Shown: piece by piece, positions 19,322-28,755 of the stretch
Layout of the letters: every line of letters begins with the position of its first letter
How positions within the stretch are numbered: position 1 is the stretch's first letter
Assembly: GCF_017815515.1 (NCBI RefSeq)
Contig: NZ_CP072611.1
Span: forward strand, 2,666,001-2,730,000
DNA length: 64,000 nucleotides
DNA from: Aureimonas populi
Lineage (GTDB): Bacteria > Pseudomonadota > Alphaproteobacteria > Rhizobiales > Rhizobiaceae
Reading direction: 5' to 3'
Program-made: the position numbers and the translations under genes
The notes under the pieces: generated by a model
The model's database searches: none
Told to the model about the DNA's origin: nothing
The model's input: only the letters and a program-made list of their open reading frames with translations

Positions 19322-19772
19322 GAGCGTCGATATCCAGGAGATCATGGAGCTTTTGCCGCATCGCTACCCCTTCCTGCTCGTCGACCGGATTATCGAGATC
19401 GATGGCGATAGAAGCGCGATCGGCATCAAGAACGTCACAGCCAGCGAGCCTCATTTCCAGGGGCATTTTCCCAAGGCCCCCGTCATGCCGGGTGTGCTCA
19501 TCATCGAGGGCATGGCGCAGACGGCGGGCGCGATCTGCACCAGGGCGCAAGGGGCCGGAACACCCGCGCTCGTCTATTTCATGACGATCGACAACGCCAA
19601 GTTCCGCAAGCCGGTCGTGCCGGGTGACCGGATCGAGTACCATGTGGTGCAGTCGAAGAAGCGGGGCAGCATCTGGAAGTTCGACTGCGTGGCGAAGGTG
19701 GACGGGGCGAAGGTCGCCGAGGCCACCGTGAGCGCGATGCTGGTGGCGGCCGACGCCGCGACGGGCCAATGA
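19296..19772 (+). CDS. fabZ: 3-hydroxyacyl-ACP dehydratase
   Basis: FabZ dehydrates 3-hydroxyacyl-ACP in fatty acid elongation and competes with LpxA and LpxD for the same substrate pool. The 158-residue hot-dog protein has [17 protein letters not shown] at the N-terminus, the catalytic [23 protein letters not shown] segment with the active His and Glu, and a normal length. ATG at 19296 was chosen; ATG at 19281 in the same frame would add 5 residues. It overlaps lpxD by 26 bases and lpxA by 4, so translation of the three is likely linked. Confidence 0.97.
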   Translation: MDEATKTLESVDIQEIMELLPHRYPFLLVDRIIEIDGDRSAIGIKNVTASEPHFQGHFPKAPVMPGVLIIEGMAQTAGAICTRAQGAGTPALVYFMTIDNAKFRKPVVPGDRIEYHVVQSKKRGSIWKFDCVAKVDGAKVAEATVSAMLVAADAATGQ

Positions 19773-20575
19773 GCGAAACGATCATTCATCCGACCTCCAT
19801 CGTCGAGGACGGCGCGGTGATCGGCGAGGGCTGCGAGATCGGCCCCTTCTGCCGGATCGGGCCACAGGTTGTGCTCGGCGCGAACTCGAAGCTGCGCTCC
19901 CATGTCGTTCTGTTCGGCAACACGTCGATCGGGGAGGGGGCGAACATCTTCCCCTTCGCCTCCATCGGCCACGCGCCCCAGCACCTCAAATATCGCGGCG
20001 AGGATACGCGGCTCGTGATCGGGCGCAACTGCCTGATCCGCGAAAGCGTGACGATGAACCCCGGCACTGCCCAGGGACGCTTCGAGACGACCATCGGCGA
20101 CAATTGTTCGTTCTTCACCGGCGCGCATGTCGCCCACGACTGCGTGGTGGGCGACAACGTCACGATCATCAACAATGTCATGCTGGCCGGCCACTGCAAT
20201 GTCGGCGATTTTGCAACCGTCGCAGGCGGCTCGGGCATCCACCAGTTCACTCGCATCGGCCACCACGCCTATATTGGCGGCCTGGCGGCCGTCGAAGGCG
20301 ATGTCATCCCGTTCGGCATGGTTCTGGGCAACCGCGCCTATCTCTCGGGGCTGAACGTCATCGGCATGAAGCGCGCCGGGTTCGGCCGCGAGGCGATCCG
20401 CAACGTGCGCAAAGCCTATCGCGTGCTCTTCTCGGACGATTCCACCTTCAAGGAGAATCTCGATGAGGTCGCCGCCGAGTATCCGGACGATCCGCTCGTC
20501 CAGGATCTGCTGGGCTTCATCCGTTCCGGCGGGGATCGGGCGCTATGCTTCCCGCGCAGCCCCAGGCCGGCCTGA
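19769..20575 (+). CDS. lpxA: UDP-N-acetylglucosamine O-acyltransferase
   Basis: LpxA performs the first step of lipid A synthesis, adding a 3-hydroxyacyl chain to UDP-GlcNAc. The 268-residue product starts with [27 protein letters not shown] and continues as hexapeptide repeats, with [25 protein letters not shown] and the catalytic-His region [16 protein letters not shown]. The helical C-terminal ACP-binding region ([29 protein letters not shown]) is present. The ATG overlaps the fabZ stop by 4 bases. Confidence 0.98.
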   Translation: MSETIIHPTSIVEDGAVIGEGCEIGPFCRIGPQVVLGANSKLRSHVVLFGNTSIGEGANIFPFASIGHAPQHLKYRGEDTRLVIGRNCLIRESVTMNPGTAQGRFETTIGDNCSFFTGAHVAHDCVVGDNVTIINNVMLAGHCNVGDFATVAGGSGIHQFTRIGHHAYIGGLAAVEGDVIPFGMVLGNRAYLSGLNVIGMKRAGFGREAIRNVRKAYRVLFSDDSTFKENLDEVAAEYPDDPLVQDLLGFIRSGGDRALCFPRSPRPA

Positions 20576-21453
20576 ATCCGGCCGAAGCGCCCTTGCGCCC
20601 TTCCTGCGTGGGCGAAGCCTTCGGTATCGTGGCCGGCGGCGGAGTGCTGCCGCGCCTCGTTGCGGACGCCGCCGCCAAGGCCGGCTGGACCCCGGTCGTC
20701 GTCGCTGTCGGGGACGGCTTGTCGGCCGACTGGTCCGGTTACGATGCAACGCCGCTCGGTTGGGGGCGTACGGGCGATATCTTCCCCTTCCTGCGCCGCC
20801 GGGGCGTGGCGCACATGGTTTTCTGCGGCACGATTTCGGCGCGCCCCGACTATCGCTCTCTTTTGCCGAGCCTGAAGACGCTCGCCCTGCTGCCGGAGAT
20901 ATTGAGGATCGTGCGCGGCGGGGACGACAGCCTTCTGAGGGCGGTGTCGAAAGCCTTCGAGCGGCGGGGCTTTGCGCTGCATGGCGTTCACGAGCTCCTG
21001 CCGGAATTGCTAACCCCCCAAGGCGTTCTGACGACACGCGCTCCGGGGGAAGACGACAGGGCGGCGCTTGCACGGGCCATGGAGGCGGCGACGGGACTGG
21101 GCTCGCTCGATATCGGGCAGGCGGCGGTGGCCTCCGCCGACAGGGTGATCGCGCTTGAAGGCATCGAGGGAACCCGGGAGATGATGGCGCGTGTCGCCGA
21201 TCTTCGCGTGCGCGGGCGCATCGGCAGTCGCGAGCGCTGCGTGCTTTTCAAGAGCGCCAAGCCCCAGCAGGACAAGCGCTTCGACTTGCCGAGCATTGGC
21301 GTGGAGACCGTGGAGCAGGCGCATGAAGCTGGCCTCGTCGGCATAGGGCTGACGGCCGGGGCCTCGCTCCTGCTTGACGCTCAGGCCATTGTCGCAAGAG
21401 CCGACGCATCCGGCCTGTTCGTTGTCGGCATAGCAGCGAGTGAGCGCCCATGA
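20545..21453 (+). CDS. lpxI: UDP-2,3-diacylglucosamine pyrophosphatase LpxI
   Basis: LpxI (formerly DUF1009) cleaves UDP-2,3-diacylglucosamine to lipid X, the job done by LpxH in gammaproteobacteria; no lpxH is seen nearby. The 302-residue protein has the N-domain motif GIVAGGGVLPRLVADAA, and the C-terminal RDLRVRGRIGSRE-type region followed by RCVLFKSAKPQQDKRFDLPSIGVETVEQAHEAGLVGIGLTAGASLLLD, both typical. With the ATG start the gene overlaps lpxA by 31 bases; GTG at 20608 would avoid the overlap and remove 21 poorly conserved residues, so the N-terminus is uncertain. Confidence 0.93.
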   Translation: MLPAQPQAGLNPAEAPLRPSCVGEAFGIVAGGGVLPRLVADAAAKAGWTPVVVAVGDGLSADWSGYDATPLGWGRTGDIFPFLRRRGVAHMVFCGTISARPDYRSLLPSLKTLALLPEILRIVRGGDDSLLRAVSKAFERRGFALHGVHELLPELLTPQGVLTTRAPGEDDRAALARAMEAATGLGSLDIGQAAVASADRVIALEGIEGTREMMARVADLRVRGRIGSRERCVLFKSAKPQQDKRFDLPSIGVETVEQAHEAGLVGIGLTAGASLLLDAQAIVARADASGLFVVGIAASERP

Positions 21454-22607
21454 AGATCGCCTTCGTCCTCGGCGAGGAATCGGCCGACCGTATTGCCGCC
21501 GACCTCGCACGCGCCCTGCGGCGGCGCGTTAGAGACGATCTGCAATTGGTGGGCCTTGGCGGCGCCATGATGCAGGAGGAAGGCTTGGCGAGCCTTTTCG
21601 ACATCGAGGAACTGTCTATCATCGGGCTCGGGGGCATTCTCGTTCGGCTGCCGCAACTCATGCGCCGACTTTCGCAGACGGCGGAGGCCATCCTCGCCGA
21701 GGCGCCTGACGCGGTCGTCACGATCGACAGCTTCACCTTCACCAACCGGGTCGCGAGCCGCATCCGCCGCGCGCGGCCCGAGATGCCCATCGTCAACATC
21801 GTCCCGCCCGCCGTCTGGGCGTATCGCCCGAAGCGGGTCAAGGCGCTGAAGGCCGCCGTCGATCATGCGATCTGCCTGTTCCCGTTCGAGCCCGCCTTCC
21901 TTGAGCAACTCGGCGGCCCGCCCGCGACCTATGTCGGCCATCCGCTGATGTCGGAACCGCATCTCAGCGCCATCGGCGCGCGCCTCGCCGCCGATCCGGT
22001 GCCGCTGGCCGGCTCCTCGCCGAAGCTCCTGATCCTGCCCGGATCGCGCCGGGGGGAGATCGAGCGGCTCATGGACGATTTCGGCAGGACCTACGCCTTC
22101 CTGAAGAAACGCATGCCGAGCCTTTCCGCCGTCCTGCCCGCCGTGCCGCGCGTGCGCAGCCTTGTGGAGCGCAAGCTGGAGGGCTGGGAGCATCGGCCTG
22201 AGGTCGTATCCGGCGAAGATGAGAAGTGGCAGGCCTTCGGCTCTACCGATGCTGCGCTGGCCGCTTCGGGCACTGTCGCCTTGGAACTGGCGCTGGCGGG
22301 TGTACCGACCGTCGTGGCTTATCGGCTGGACCCCGTCGCCTATGCGATACGCCATATCATAACCGGCTGGACGGCCGTGTTGCCGAACCTGATCGCCGAT
22401 CACCCGCTCATTCCCGAGCATTTTCACGAGTTCGTCCGGGCCGATCTTCTTGGGCGGCGGCTGGAGCGGTTGCTGACGGACACGCCCGAGCGGCGCGCGC
22501 AGTTGCTGGGATTTGCCGATGTCCGCCGCCTCATGGCAGTGGATCGCCCGCCGGGCGAGGCGGCCGCCGATATCGTTCTGGCGCAGATCGAAGCGCGCCG
22601 GGCATGA
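21450..22607 (+). CDS. lpxB: Lipid-A-disaccharide synthase
   Basis: LpxB joins lipid X to UDP-2,3-diacylglucosamine to make the lipid A disaccharide. The 385-residue GT19 glycosyltransferase begins MKIAFVLGEESADRIAADL, where most family members have a GE-x-SGD motif, and has the family segments FTFTNRVASRIRRARPEMPIVNIVPPAVWAY and LLILPGSRRGEIERLM. The C-terminal ALAASGTVALELALAGVPTVVAYRLDP is also a signature. It overlaps lpxI by 4 bases and its stop codon lies at the edge of a bidirectional terminator. Confidence 0.97.
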   Translation: MKIAFVLGEESADRIAADLARALRRRVRDDLQLVGLGGAMMQEEGLASLFDIEELSIIGLGGILVRLPQLMRRLSQTAEAILAEAPDAVVTIDSFTFTNRVASRIRRARPEMPIVNIVPPAVWAYRPKRVKALKAAVDHAICLFPFEPAFLEQLGGPPATYVGHPLMSEPHLSAIGARLAADPVPLAGSSPKLLILPGSRRGEIERLMDDFGRTYAFLKKRMPSLSAVLPAVPRVRSLVERKLEGWEHRPEVVSGEDEKWQAFGSTDAALAASGTVALELALAGVPTVVAYRLDPVAYAIRHIITGWTAVLPNLIADHPLIPEHFHEFVRADLLGRRLERLLTDTPERRAQLLGFADVRRLMAVDRPPGEAAADIVLAQIEARRA

Positions 22608-22634
22608 AAAAGGGCGCCGAAGGCGCCCTTTTTC
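22607..22634. terminator. Bidirectional terminator between lpxB and gltA
   Basis: Stem AAAAAGGGCGCC / GGCGCCCTTTTT (22607-22618, 22622-22633) with loop GAA has an A-run on one side and a T-run on the other, so it can end transcription of lpxB on the plus strand and gltA on the minus strand. It begins inside the lpxB stop codon. Confidence 0.9.
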
Positions 22635-22647
22635 TGTTTCGCGGGCC

Positions 22648-23937
22648 TTAGCCGCGCTGGTCGACGCCGACATAGTCGCGTCGCTCCGCACCCGTATAGA
22701 GCTGGCGCGGGCGGCCGATGCGCTGCTGCGGATCCTCGATCATCTCCTTCCACTGCGCGATCCAGCCCACCGTGCGAGCCACCGCGAACAGGACGGTGAA
22801 CATGGTGGTGGGGAAGCCGAGTGCCTTCAGCGTGATGCCGGAGTAGAAATCAACGTTCGGATAAAGCTTCTTCTCGACGAAATACTCGTCATGGAGCGCG
22901 ATATGCTCCAACTCCATCGCCACTTCAAGCAGCGGATCGTCCTTGATGCCAAGTTCGTCCAGCACTTCGTGGCACGTTTCCTGCATGATCTTGGCGCGCG
23001 GATCGTAGTTCTTGTAAACCCGGTGACCGAAGCCCATGAGGCGGAACGGATCGTTCTTGTCCTTCGCCTTGGCGATGAATTCGGGAATGCGGTCCTTGGT
23101 GCCGATCTCGGCCAGCATGTTGAGCGCGGCTTCGTTCGCGCCGCCATGGGCCGGGCCCCACAGGCATGCCACGCCCGCCGCGATGCAGGCGAAGGGATTG
23201 GCACCCGACGAGCCGGCGAGGCGCACCGTCGAGGTGGAGGCGTTCTGCTCGTGATCGGCGTGCAGGATGAAGATCCGGTCCATCGCCTTTGCCAGAACCG
23301 GGTTGGCCTCATAGGGCTCGCACGGAACGGCGAAGCACATGTTGAGGAAATTTTCCGCGTAGGAAAGCTCGTTGCGCGGGTAAACGAAGGGCTGGCCGAT
23401 ATGATATTTGTAAGCCATCGCCGCCAGCGTCGGTATCTTGGCGATCATGCGGATCGACGCCACCATGCGCTGGTGCGGATCGGTGATGTCCGTCGAATCG
23501 TGGTAGAAGGCCGAGAGGGCGCCGACCGAGCCGACCATCACAGCCATGGGATGCGCGTCACGCCGGAATCCGGTGTAGAAACGGGACATCTGCTCGTGCA
23601 CCATCGTGTGGCGCGTTACGCGGTAGACGAAATCCTCTTTCTCCTGCGCGGTCGGCAACTCCCCGTAGAGGAGCAGATAGCACGTCTCCAGAAAGTCGCC
23701 GCGCTGGGCGAGCTGGTCGATCGGGTAGCCCCGGTGGAGGAGCACGCCCTCGTCGCCGTCGATATAGGTGATCTTCGATTCGCACGAAGCGGTGGAGGTG
23801 AAGCCGGGATCGTAGGTGAAGAGCCCGGTTTCCTTGTAGAGCGACGCGATATCCACGACGTCCGGGCCGATCGTACCGTGGCGTAGACCGAACGCAGCTT
23901 CTCTGCCGTTCAGAGCGAGCTTGGCCGTTTCACTCAT
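22648..23937 (-). CDS. gltA: Citrate synthase
   Basis: Citrate synthase condenses oxaloacetate and acetyl-CoA at the entry of the TCA cycle. The 429-residue size and N-terminal beta domain ([30 protein letters not shown]) show the hexameric NADH-sensitive type common in Gram-negatives. Active-site segments are [22 protein letters not shown] (first His), [10 protein letters not shown] (second His) and [13 protein letters not shown], with the catalytic Asp later. ATG at 23937 follows a GGGAGAAGG ribosome site. It runs toward lpxB and shares the terminator at 22607. Confidence 0.98.
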   Translation of the reverse strand: MSETAKLALNGREAAFGLRHGTIGPDVVDIASLYKETGLFTYDPGFTSTASCESKITYIDGDEGVLLHRGYPIDQLAQRGDFLETCYLLLYGELPTAQEKEDFVYRVTRHTMVHEQMSRFYTGFRRDAHPMAVMVGSVGALSAFYHDSTDITDPHQRMVASIRMIAKIPTLAAMAYKYHIGQPFVYPRNELSYAENFLNMCFAVPCEPYEANPVLAKAMDRIFILHADHEQNASTSTVRLAGSSGANPFACIAAGVACLWGPAHGGANEAALNMLAEIGTKDRIPEFIAKAKDKNDPFRLMGFGHRVYKNYDPRAKIMQETCHEVLDELGIKDDPLLEVAMELEHIALHDEYFVEKKLYPNVDFYSGITLKALGFPTTMFTVLFAVARTVGWIAQWKEMIEDPQQRIGRPRQLYTGAERRDYVGVDQRG

Positions 23938-24085
23938 GCCTTCTCCCTTTTGTTCGTGAGAGCGCCGGGCGAACGAAGGTCCGCTGCAGCGCACACTACA
24001 TTTCTGCCATCAGTGCCTAGACGAAAGGCGGGCGTCGAACAAGTTTTTGCCACATCGCTTTCGCCTCGAACGGCGTTACGCGCTG

Positions 24086-25507
24086 TCAAGCAGACTGATC
24101 CTTCAGCCGCGCGAGCGCCTCGTCCCGGCCTAGAACGGCCAGCACGTCGAAGACGCCGGGCGAGGTGGAGCGTCCCGTCAGCGCTGCGCGCAAGGGCTGC
24201 GCGGCTTTGCCGAGCTTGATGTCCCGGGCCTCGGCATAGTCCCGCACGACCGTTTCGAGCTGCGCCGCCGTCCATTCGCCCACATCGGAAAGGGCCGGCA
24301 GCAGGCCCGCGATGATCTCGCGCCCACCGCCCGCGAGGATCGCCTCCGCCTTCTCTTCCAGGGGCAGAGGGCGGTCGGCGAAAAGATAGGCAGCGCTGTC
24401 GGTCAGCTCGACCAGCGTCTTCGCACGTTCCTTCAGTCCGGGCATCGCCTCGAGAAGCATCCGCCGCACGGTCTCGTCGTCGCGGCGCTTCAATATCCCG
24501 CCGTTGGGCAGATGCTCGCGCTCGACCATCAGGGCGTCGGTCAGCTCGTCGTCGGAAGCCGCGCGCATCCAGTGGCCGTTGACGGCCTCGAGCTTGGCGA
24601 AGTCGAAACGCGAGGCGCCCCTGTTCACATCGTCGATGTCGAACCAGGAGATCATCTGCTCGATGGACATGATCTCGTCGTCGCCATGGCTCCAGCCGAG
24701 GCGGGCGAGATAGTTGCGCAGCCCCTGGGGCAGATAGCCCATGGCACGGTAGGCCTCCACGCCGAGCGCCCCGTGCCGCTTGGAAAGCTTGGCGCCGTCC
24801 GCGCCGTGGATGAGCGGGATGTGCGCCATGACCGGCACGTCCCAGCCCATCGCCTCGTAGATCAACGTCTGGCGCGCGGCGTTCGTCAGATGGTCGTCGC
24901 CGCGAATGACATGGGTGACATCCATGTCGTGATCGTCCACCACGACGGCAAGCATGTAGGTGGGCGTGCCGTCCGAGCGCAGGAGGACGAGGTCGTCGAG
25001 ATCCTTGTTCGGAAAGCGCACATCGCCCTGAACGCGGTCCGCCACGAGCGTCTCGCCGTCCAGAGGCGCCCTGAGCCGGATCACGGGCTTGACGCCTTCG
25101 GGTGCCTCGGAGGGGTCGCGGTCGCGCCAGCGGCCGTCGTAGCGGGGAGGGCGCTTCTCGGCCTTCGCCTTCTCGCGCATCTCCTCCAGCTCGGCCTGCG
25201 AGGCGTAGCAGTAATAGGCGCCGCCGCGCCGCACCATTTCCTCCGCCACCTCGCGGTGGCGCGCCGCGCGCTCGAACTGCGACACCCACGGCTCATCGGC
25301 CGAGAGGCCGAGCCAGTCGAGCCCCTCGATGATGGCCGTCACCGCCGCCTCGGTCGAACGCTCCCGGTCCGTATCTTCGATTCGCAGCAGCATCTTGCCG
25401 CCGTGGCGGCGCGCATAGAGCCAGTTGAAGAGCGCGGTGCGCGCGCCCCCGATGTGCAGGAAGCCCGTGGGGGACGGCGCAAAGCGCGTGACGACGCGGT
25501 CGGACAT
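24086..25507 (-). CDS. gltX: Glutamyl-tRNA synthetase
   Basis: GltX charges tRNA-Glu and, in alphaproteobacteria that use GatCAB, one of two paralogues may also charge tRNA-Gln; a second copy cannot be judged from this window. The 473-residue class I synthetase has the HIGH-type motif [25 protein letters not shown], the [11 protein letters not shown] motif, [19 protein letters not shown] segment ([15 protein letters not shown]) and KLSKRHGA as the KMSKS loop. Start ATG 25507. It diverges from comEC across a 155-base region holding a long inverted repeat. Confidence 0.97.
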   Translation of the reverse strand: MSDRVVTRFAPSPTGFLHIGGARTALFNWLYARRHGGKMLLRIEDTDRERSTEAAVTAIIEGLDWLGLSADEPWVSQFERAARHREVAEEMVRRGGAYYCYASQAELEEMREKAKAEKRPPRYDGRWRDRDPSEAPEGVKPVIRLRAPLDGETLVADRVQGDVRFPNKDLDDLVLLRSDGTPTYMLAVVVDDHDMDVTHVIRGDDHLTNAARQTLIYEAMGWDVPVMAHIPLIHGADGAKLSKRHGALGVEAYRAMGYLPQGLRNYLARLGWSHGDDEIMSIEQMISWFDIDDVNRGASRFDFAKLEAVNGHWMRAASDDELTDALMVEREHLPNGGILKRRDDETVRRMLLEAMPGLKERAKTLVELTDSAAYLFADRPLPLEEKAEAILAGGGREIIAGLLPALSDVGEWTAAQLETVVRDYAEARDIKLGKAAQPLRAALTGRSTSPGVFDVLAVLGRDEALARLKDQSA

Positions 25508-25585
25508 GAGGGCTCCAGTTTTGATCGATCGGCAAGGACCGGCAAGCTCGAATCAATCGAGTCCATGAGGGTGGGGTCGCAGCCA

Positions 25586-25627
25586 ACACAGCGCGCGAAC
25601 GTGGTTCGCTTTCGCGCGAAGCTGTGT
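25586..25627. repeat. Long imperfect inverted repeat between gltX and comEC
   Basis: Left arm 25586-25599 (ACACAGC then GCGCGAA) pairs with right arm 25611-25627 (TTCGCGC, a 3-base bulge GAA, then GCTGTGT), giving 14 base pairs around an 11-base loop. There is no T-run and both flanking genes point away, so it cannot be a normal terminator. It may be an operator or an RNA leader stem for comEC. Confidence 0.6.
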
Positions 25628-25662
25628 AGCATAGGGAATCGGGGAGGCAAGCCGGTGGCGGG

Positions 25663-27951
25663 ATGACGATGGCGGCGCCGGGACAGGCAAAGGGCAGCGG
25701 AACGGCACGTGGACGGGGCAGGAGCATTCGCCTCTTCCCCGCGCCCTTCGCGTTCTCCGCCGGCGGATGGCCGGAAGGTCCGGGCGCCCGGTTGCGGCGC
25801 GAACTGGAAGTGGAAGAGCGCGCCCGCTCCAGCTTCTTCATCACTCCGCTCGGCCTCATCATCGGTCTGGCGCTCTTCTACGGCGCCGACATCCGCGCCC
25901 CGCTCTCCGCCACTGCGGCGCTCGCGGCGCTGCTGGGCGGCGCCTTCCTCATCTCGCGCCCCGGCACGGCGTGGCGGCCGCTCTGGCTGGTCGCTCTTGC
26001 CGCCGCGTGCGGGATGCTTCTCGCCCACGCGGAACTGGCGCGCACCCACACCACGATTTTCTCCGGCGAGGCGACGGTTCGAATCGAGGGGCGTGTAAAG
26101 TGGAGGGACATCGACGATCGCAGTCGCGTGCGATACGTGCTCGATATCCTCTCGACCGAGCGGCCCGTTCTCTCCCGCCCGCCCGAGCGCGTTCGCATCG
26201 TCGTCACGAGCCGTCACGCGCTCATTCCGGTCGGCGGTACTTATGTCGGGCTCGTCCGTCTGCGCCCGCCATCCGGGCCGGCCTTTCCGGGGGCTTACGA
26301 CTTTTCCTTCGTGCCGTTCTTCCAGGGGCTCGGCGCCTATGGCTTCTCGCTTGGCGCGCCCGAGCCCTTCATCGGCGAGCCGCAGGACCTGACCTTCCTG
26401 GAACGGGTGGCGCGCACGCGCGTGGCCATGGCCGAGCGGATTCGAGGCGTGGTGGAGGGTGCGGAAGGCGCGGTGGCCTCGGCCCTCGTTACGGGCGAGC
26501 GCGCCGGCATCCCCGCCGAGGTGGACGAATGGCTGCGCATAACGGGCCTCGCGCACGTGCTGTCGATCTCCGGCTTCCACATGGCCCTTATCGCCGGCTT
26601 CACCATGCTATCGGTGCGCGCGATCCTGTCGCTGCTTCCGGCCGTGCCGCTCCTCGTCTCCACCAAGAAGATGGCCGCGCTGGTCGCGCTCGCGGTGTCC
26701 ACGGCCTACCTTCTCATCGCCGGCGACAACGTGGCGACGCAACGCTCCTATATCATGCTGGTGATCATGCTCGGCGCCGTGCTCCTGGATCGGCCCGCAT
26801 TAACGCTGCGCAACGTCGCCATCGCCGCGATGATCGTCATCGCGATCAGCCCCCATGCGGTGCTGACGGCAAGCTTCCAGATGTCCTTCGCCGCGACGGC
26901 CGCCCTGATCGGCGCCTACGGCGCTTTGATGCGCTGGTGGAACAGGCGCAGGCAGCGCAGGGCGGGGCCACCGCGCGGCGTACTCGCGGGGGCTGCCCTT
27001 GCGACTATGGCGCTCGCCTTGTCCTCGCTTATCGCCGGAGGAGCCACGGCGCCCTACGGCGTCTATCATTTCCAGCGCGCCGCCCTTCTCGGCGGCCTCA
27101 TCGCCAATGTCGCGATCATGCCGCTCTTCAGCTTCTGGATCATGCCGGCGGCCTTGATCGCGGTTCTGCTGATGCCCTTCGGGCTGGATTCGCCGGTGTG
27201 GCAGGCCATGGGCCATGGCCTCACTCTCGTCTTCCGTATGGCCGAAATCCTCGCAGCCTGGTTTCCCGACCGCACGACCGGGCTCATGACGAAATCGGGC
27301 CTCGTTCTGCTTTCGGCTGCGGTGCTTTCGCTCTGTTTCTTCGCAAGCCGCCTGAGGTGGATCGCCTTGCCCCTGGCCTTGGTCGGCCTGACCCTCGCAC
27401 CCGATCGCCGCGAGCCGCCCGAACTCCTGATCTTCGAAGACGGCAAGCAGCTTGCCCTGGTGGGCGAGGAAGGCGGACTTGCCCATCTGAAGGAGCGGCC
27501 GAACGGCTTCGTCGACAGCCAATGGAGCCGCGCCTTCCCGGAGGCCTATCCGCGCGAAGAGAACACGCACCGTGACACCTCGCCCGGCGCCTTCACCTGC
27601 ACGGAGAATATCTGCCGGGCCACGACGCGCAGCGGGTTGAGGGTGGGATGGACCGAGGACTACGAGAAGACGGGACTTCTCTGCGACACCACGGATGTCG
27701 CCATCGTCTCCCGCGCGATCCGACTTTCGCAATGCCGCAGCGGGGCGCACCTCGTCACGCTGCGAAGCTTGCGGCGTACCGGTTCTCTCGCCGTTTCCGC
27801 CGATCCGCAAACCGGCCGGGCCGTTGTCACGCCTTCCATCGCGGCGGAGCCACGCGAATGGAACAGGCACCGCCATGCGCCATGGCCGGAGTTCTGGCGC
27901 AACCCGGAGCGGGACGCATCAGCATCCCCCCGCACCGCCACCGCCGAATAG
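25663..27951 (+). CDS. comEC: ComEC/Rec2 family competence membrane protein
   Basis: ComEC forms the inner-membrane DNA uptake channel in competent bacteria; in alphaproteobacteria the role is often untested. The 762-residue protein has an N-terminal region with membrane helices and the DUF4131-like OB-fold part (about 50-230), then the Competence domain with EVDEWLRITGLAHVLSISGFHMALIAGF and the AGDNVATQRSYIMLVIMLGAVLLDRPAL helices. The C-terminal part (about 580-762) is where a metallo-beta-lactamase domain would sit, but no HxHxDH metal motif is visible. It has four Cys in that part. The start ATG 25663 is divergent from gltX. Confidence 0.9.
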   Translation: MTMAAPGQAKGSGTARGRGRSIRLFPAPFAFSAGGWPEGPGARLRRELEVEERARSSFFITPLGLIIGLALFYGADIRAPLSATAALAALLGGAFLISRPGTAWRPLWLVALAAACGMLLAHAELARTHTTIFSGEATVRIEGRVKWRDIDDRSRVRYVLDILSTERPVLSRPPERVRIVVTSRHALIPVGGTYVGLVRLRPPSGPAFPGAYDFSFVPFFQGLGAYGFSLGAPEPFIGEPQDLTFLERVARTRVAMAERIRGVVEGAEGAVASALVTGERAGIPAEVDEWLRITGLAHVLSISGFHMALIAGFTMLSVRAILSLLPAVPLLVSTKKMAALVALAVSTAYLLIAGDNVATQRSYIMLVIMLGAVLLDRPALTLRNVAIAAMIVIAISPHAVLTASFQMSFAATAALIGAYGALMRWWNRRRQRRAGPPRGVLAGAALATMALALSSLIAGGATAPYGVYHFQRAALLGGLIANVAIMPLFSFWIMPAALIAVLLMPFGLDSPVWQAMGHGLTLVFRMAEILAAWFPDRTTGLMTKSGLVLLSAAVLSLCFFASRLRWIALPLALVGLTLAPDRREPPELLIFEDGKQLALVGEEGGLAHLKERPNGFVDSQWSRAFPEAYPREENTHRDTSPGAFTCTENICRATTRSGLRVGWTEDYEKTGLLCDTTDVAIVSRAIRLSQCRSGAHLVTLRSLRRTGSLAVSADPQTGRAVVTPSIAAEPREWNRHRHAPWPEFWRNPERDASASPRTATAE

Positions 27952-27973
27952 CGTGCCAGCCGACAGTTCGGCC

Positions 27974-28681
27974 TTAATACCGGCGGATCAGCCCGACGAG
28001 CTTGCCCTGCACCTTCACCTGGTCAGCGCCGAAGATGCGTGTCTCGTAGGCTGGATTGGCCGCTTCCAGGGCAATCCTGTCGCCCTTGCGCCGAAACCGC
28101 TTGAGCGTGGCTTCCTCGTCGTCCACCAGTGCGACCACGATCTCTCCCGGGCTGGCCGTATCGCCGCGCCGGATGATGACCGTATCGCCGTCGAGAATTC
28201 CCGCCTCGATCATCGAATCGCCGGCCACATCGAGTGCGTAATGCTCCCCGCCGCCAATCAGGTCGGCGGGCAGGGTGACGTGCCGCGTGTTGTTCTGGAT
28301 GGCCGAGATGGGCACGCCCGCCGCGATGCGGCCCATGACGGGGACACTCACGCCATCATTGGCGGCCTCATGCGCGCCCATGCCCTTCTTTTCCGCCGCC
28401 GGTGCACGGGCACCGCCCACGATGCTCGGCTTGAAGCCGCCGGCCGGGCGCGCCGGCTTGGCGCTGCCTTCGGGCAGCCGCAGGATTTCCAGCGCCCGGG
28501 CGCGATTGGGAAGGCGGCGAATGAAGCCGCGCTCCTCCAGTGCCGTGATGAGCCGATGAATGCCCGACTTGGACTTCAGTTCGAGCGCGTCCTTCATCTC
28601 GTCGAAGGATGGCGGAACGCCGGCAGCCTGCAACCGCTCGTGAATGAAGAGAAGAAGATCGTGCTGCTTGCGCGTCAGCAT
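27974..28681 (-). CDS. lexA: LexA repressor
   Basis: LexA represses the SOS regulon and inactivates itself by RecA-stimulated cleavage. The 235-residue protein has the winged-helix N-domain ([29 protein letters not shown] ... [17 protein letters not shown]), a linker longer than in E. coli (about 75-112), the Ala121-Gly122 cleavage site in GRIAAGVPI, catalytic Ser156 in GDSMIEAG and Lys194 in EATLKRF. Start ATG 28681. An SOS box lies 48 bases upstream, showing autoregulation. It is downstream of moeA on the same strand but the box implies its own promoter. Confidence 0.98.
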   Translation of the reverse strand: MLTRKQHDLLLFIHERLQAAGVPPSFDEMKDALELKSKSGIHRLITALEERGFIRRLPNRARALEILRLPEGSAKPARPAGGFKPSIVGGARAPAAEKKGMGAHEAANDGVSVPVMGRIAAGVPISAIQNNTRHVTLPADLIGGGEHYALDVAGDSMIEAGILDGDTVIIRRGDTASPGEIVVALVDDEEATLKRFRRKGDRIALEAANPAYETRIFGADQVKVQGKLVGLIRRY

Positions 28682-28728
28682 CGAGGCGGCCCCGCAGAAT
28701 CAAAAACAAAACCTGAACAAACCTATCT

Positions 28729-28743
28729 GTTCTAGTTGTGTTC
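28729..28743. promoter_or_regulatory. SOS box (LexA operator) upstream of lexA
   Basis: GTTC at 28729-28732 and GTTC at 28740-28743 are separated by exactly 7 bases, the alphaproteobacterial LexA operator (GTTC-N7-GTTC). It lies between moeA and lexA, 48 bases from the lexA start codon. Negative autoregulation of lexA is the expected use. Confidence 0.88.
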
Positions 28744-28755
28744 CGCAAGGACCCG

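Noticed and set aside
20545..20608. lpxA-lpxI overlap as a fusion or frameshift
   Set aside because: Both reading frames are intact and complete; the overlap is explained by start choice (GTG 20608 is available).
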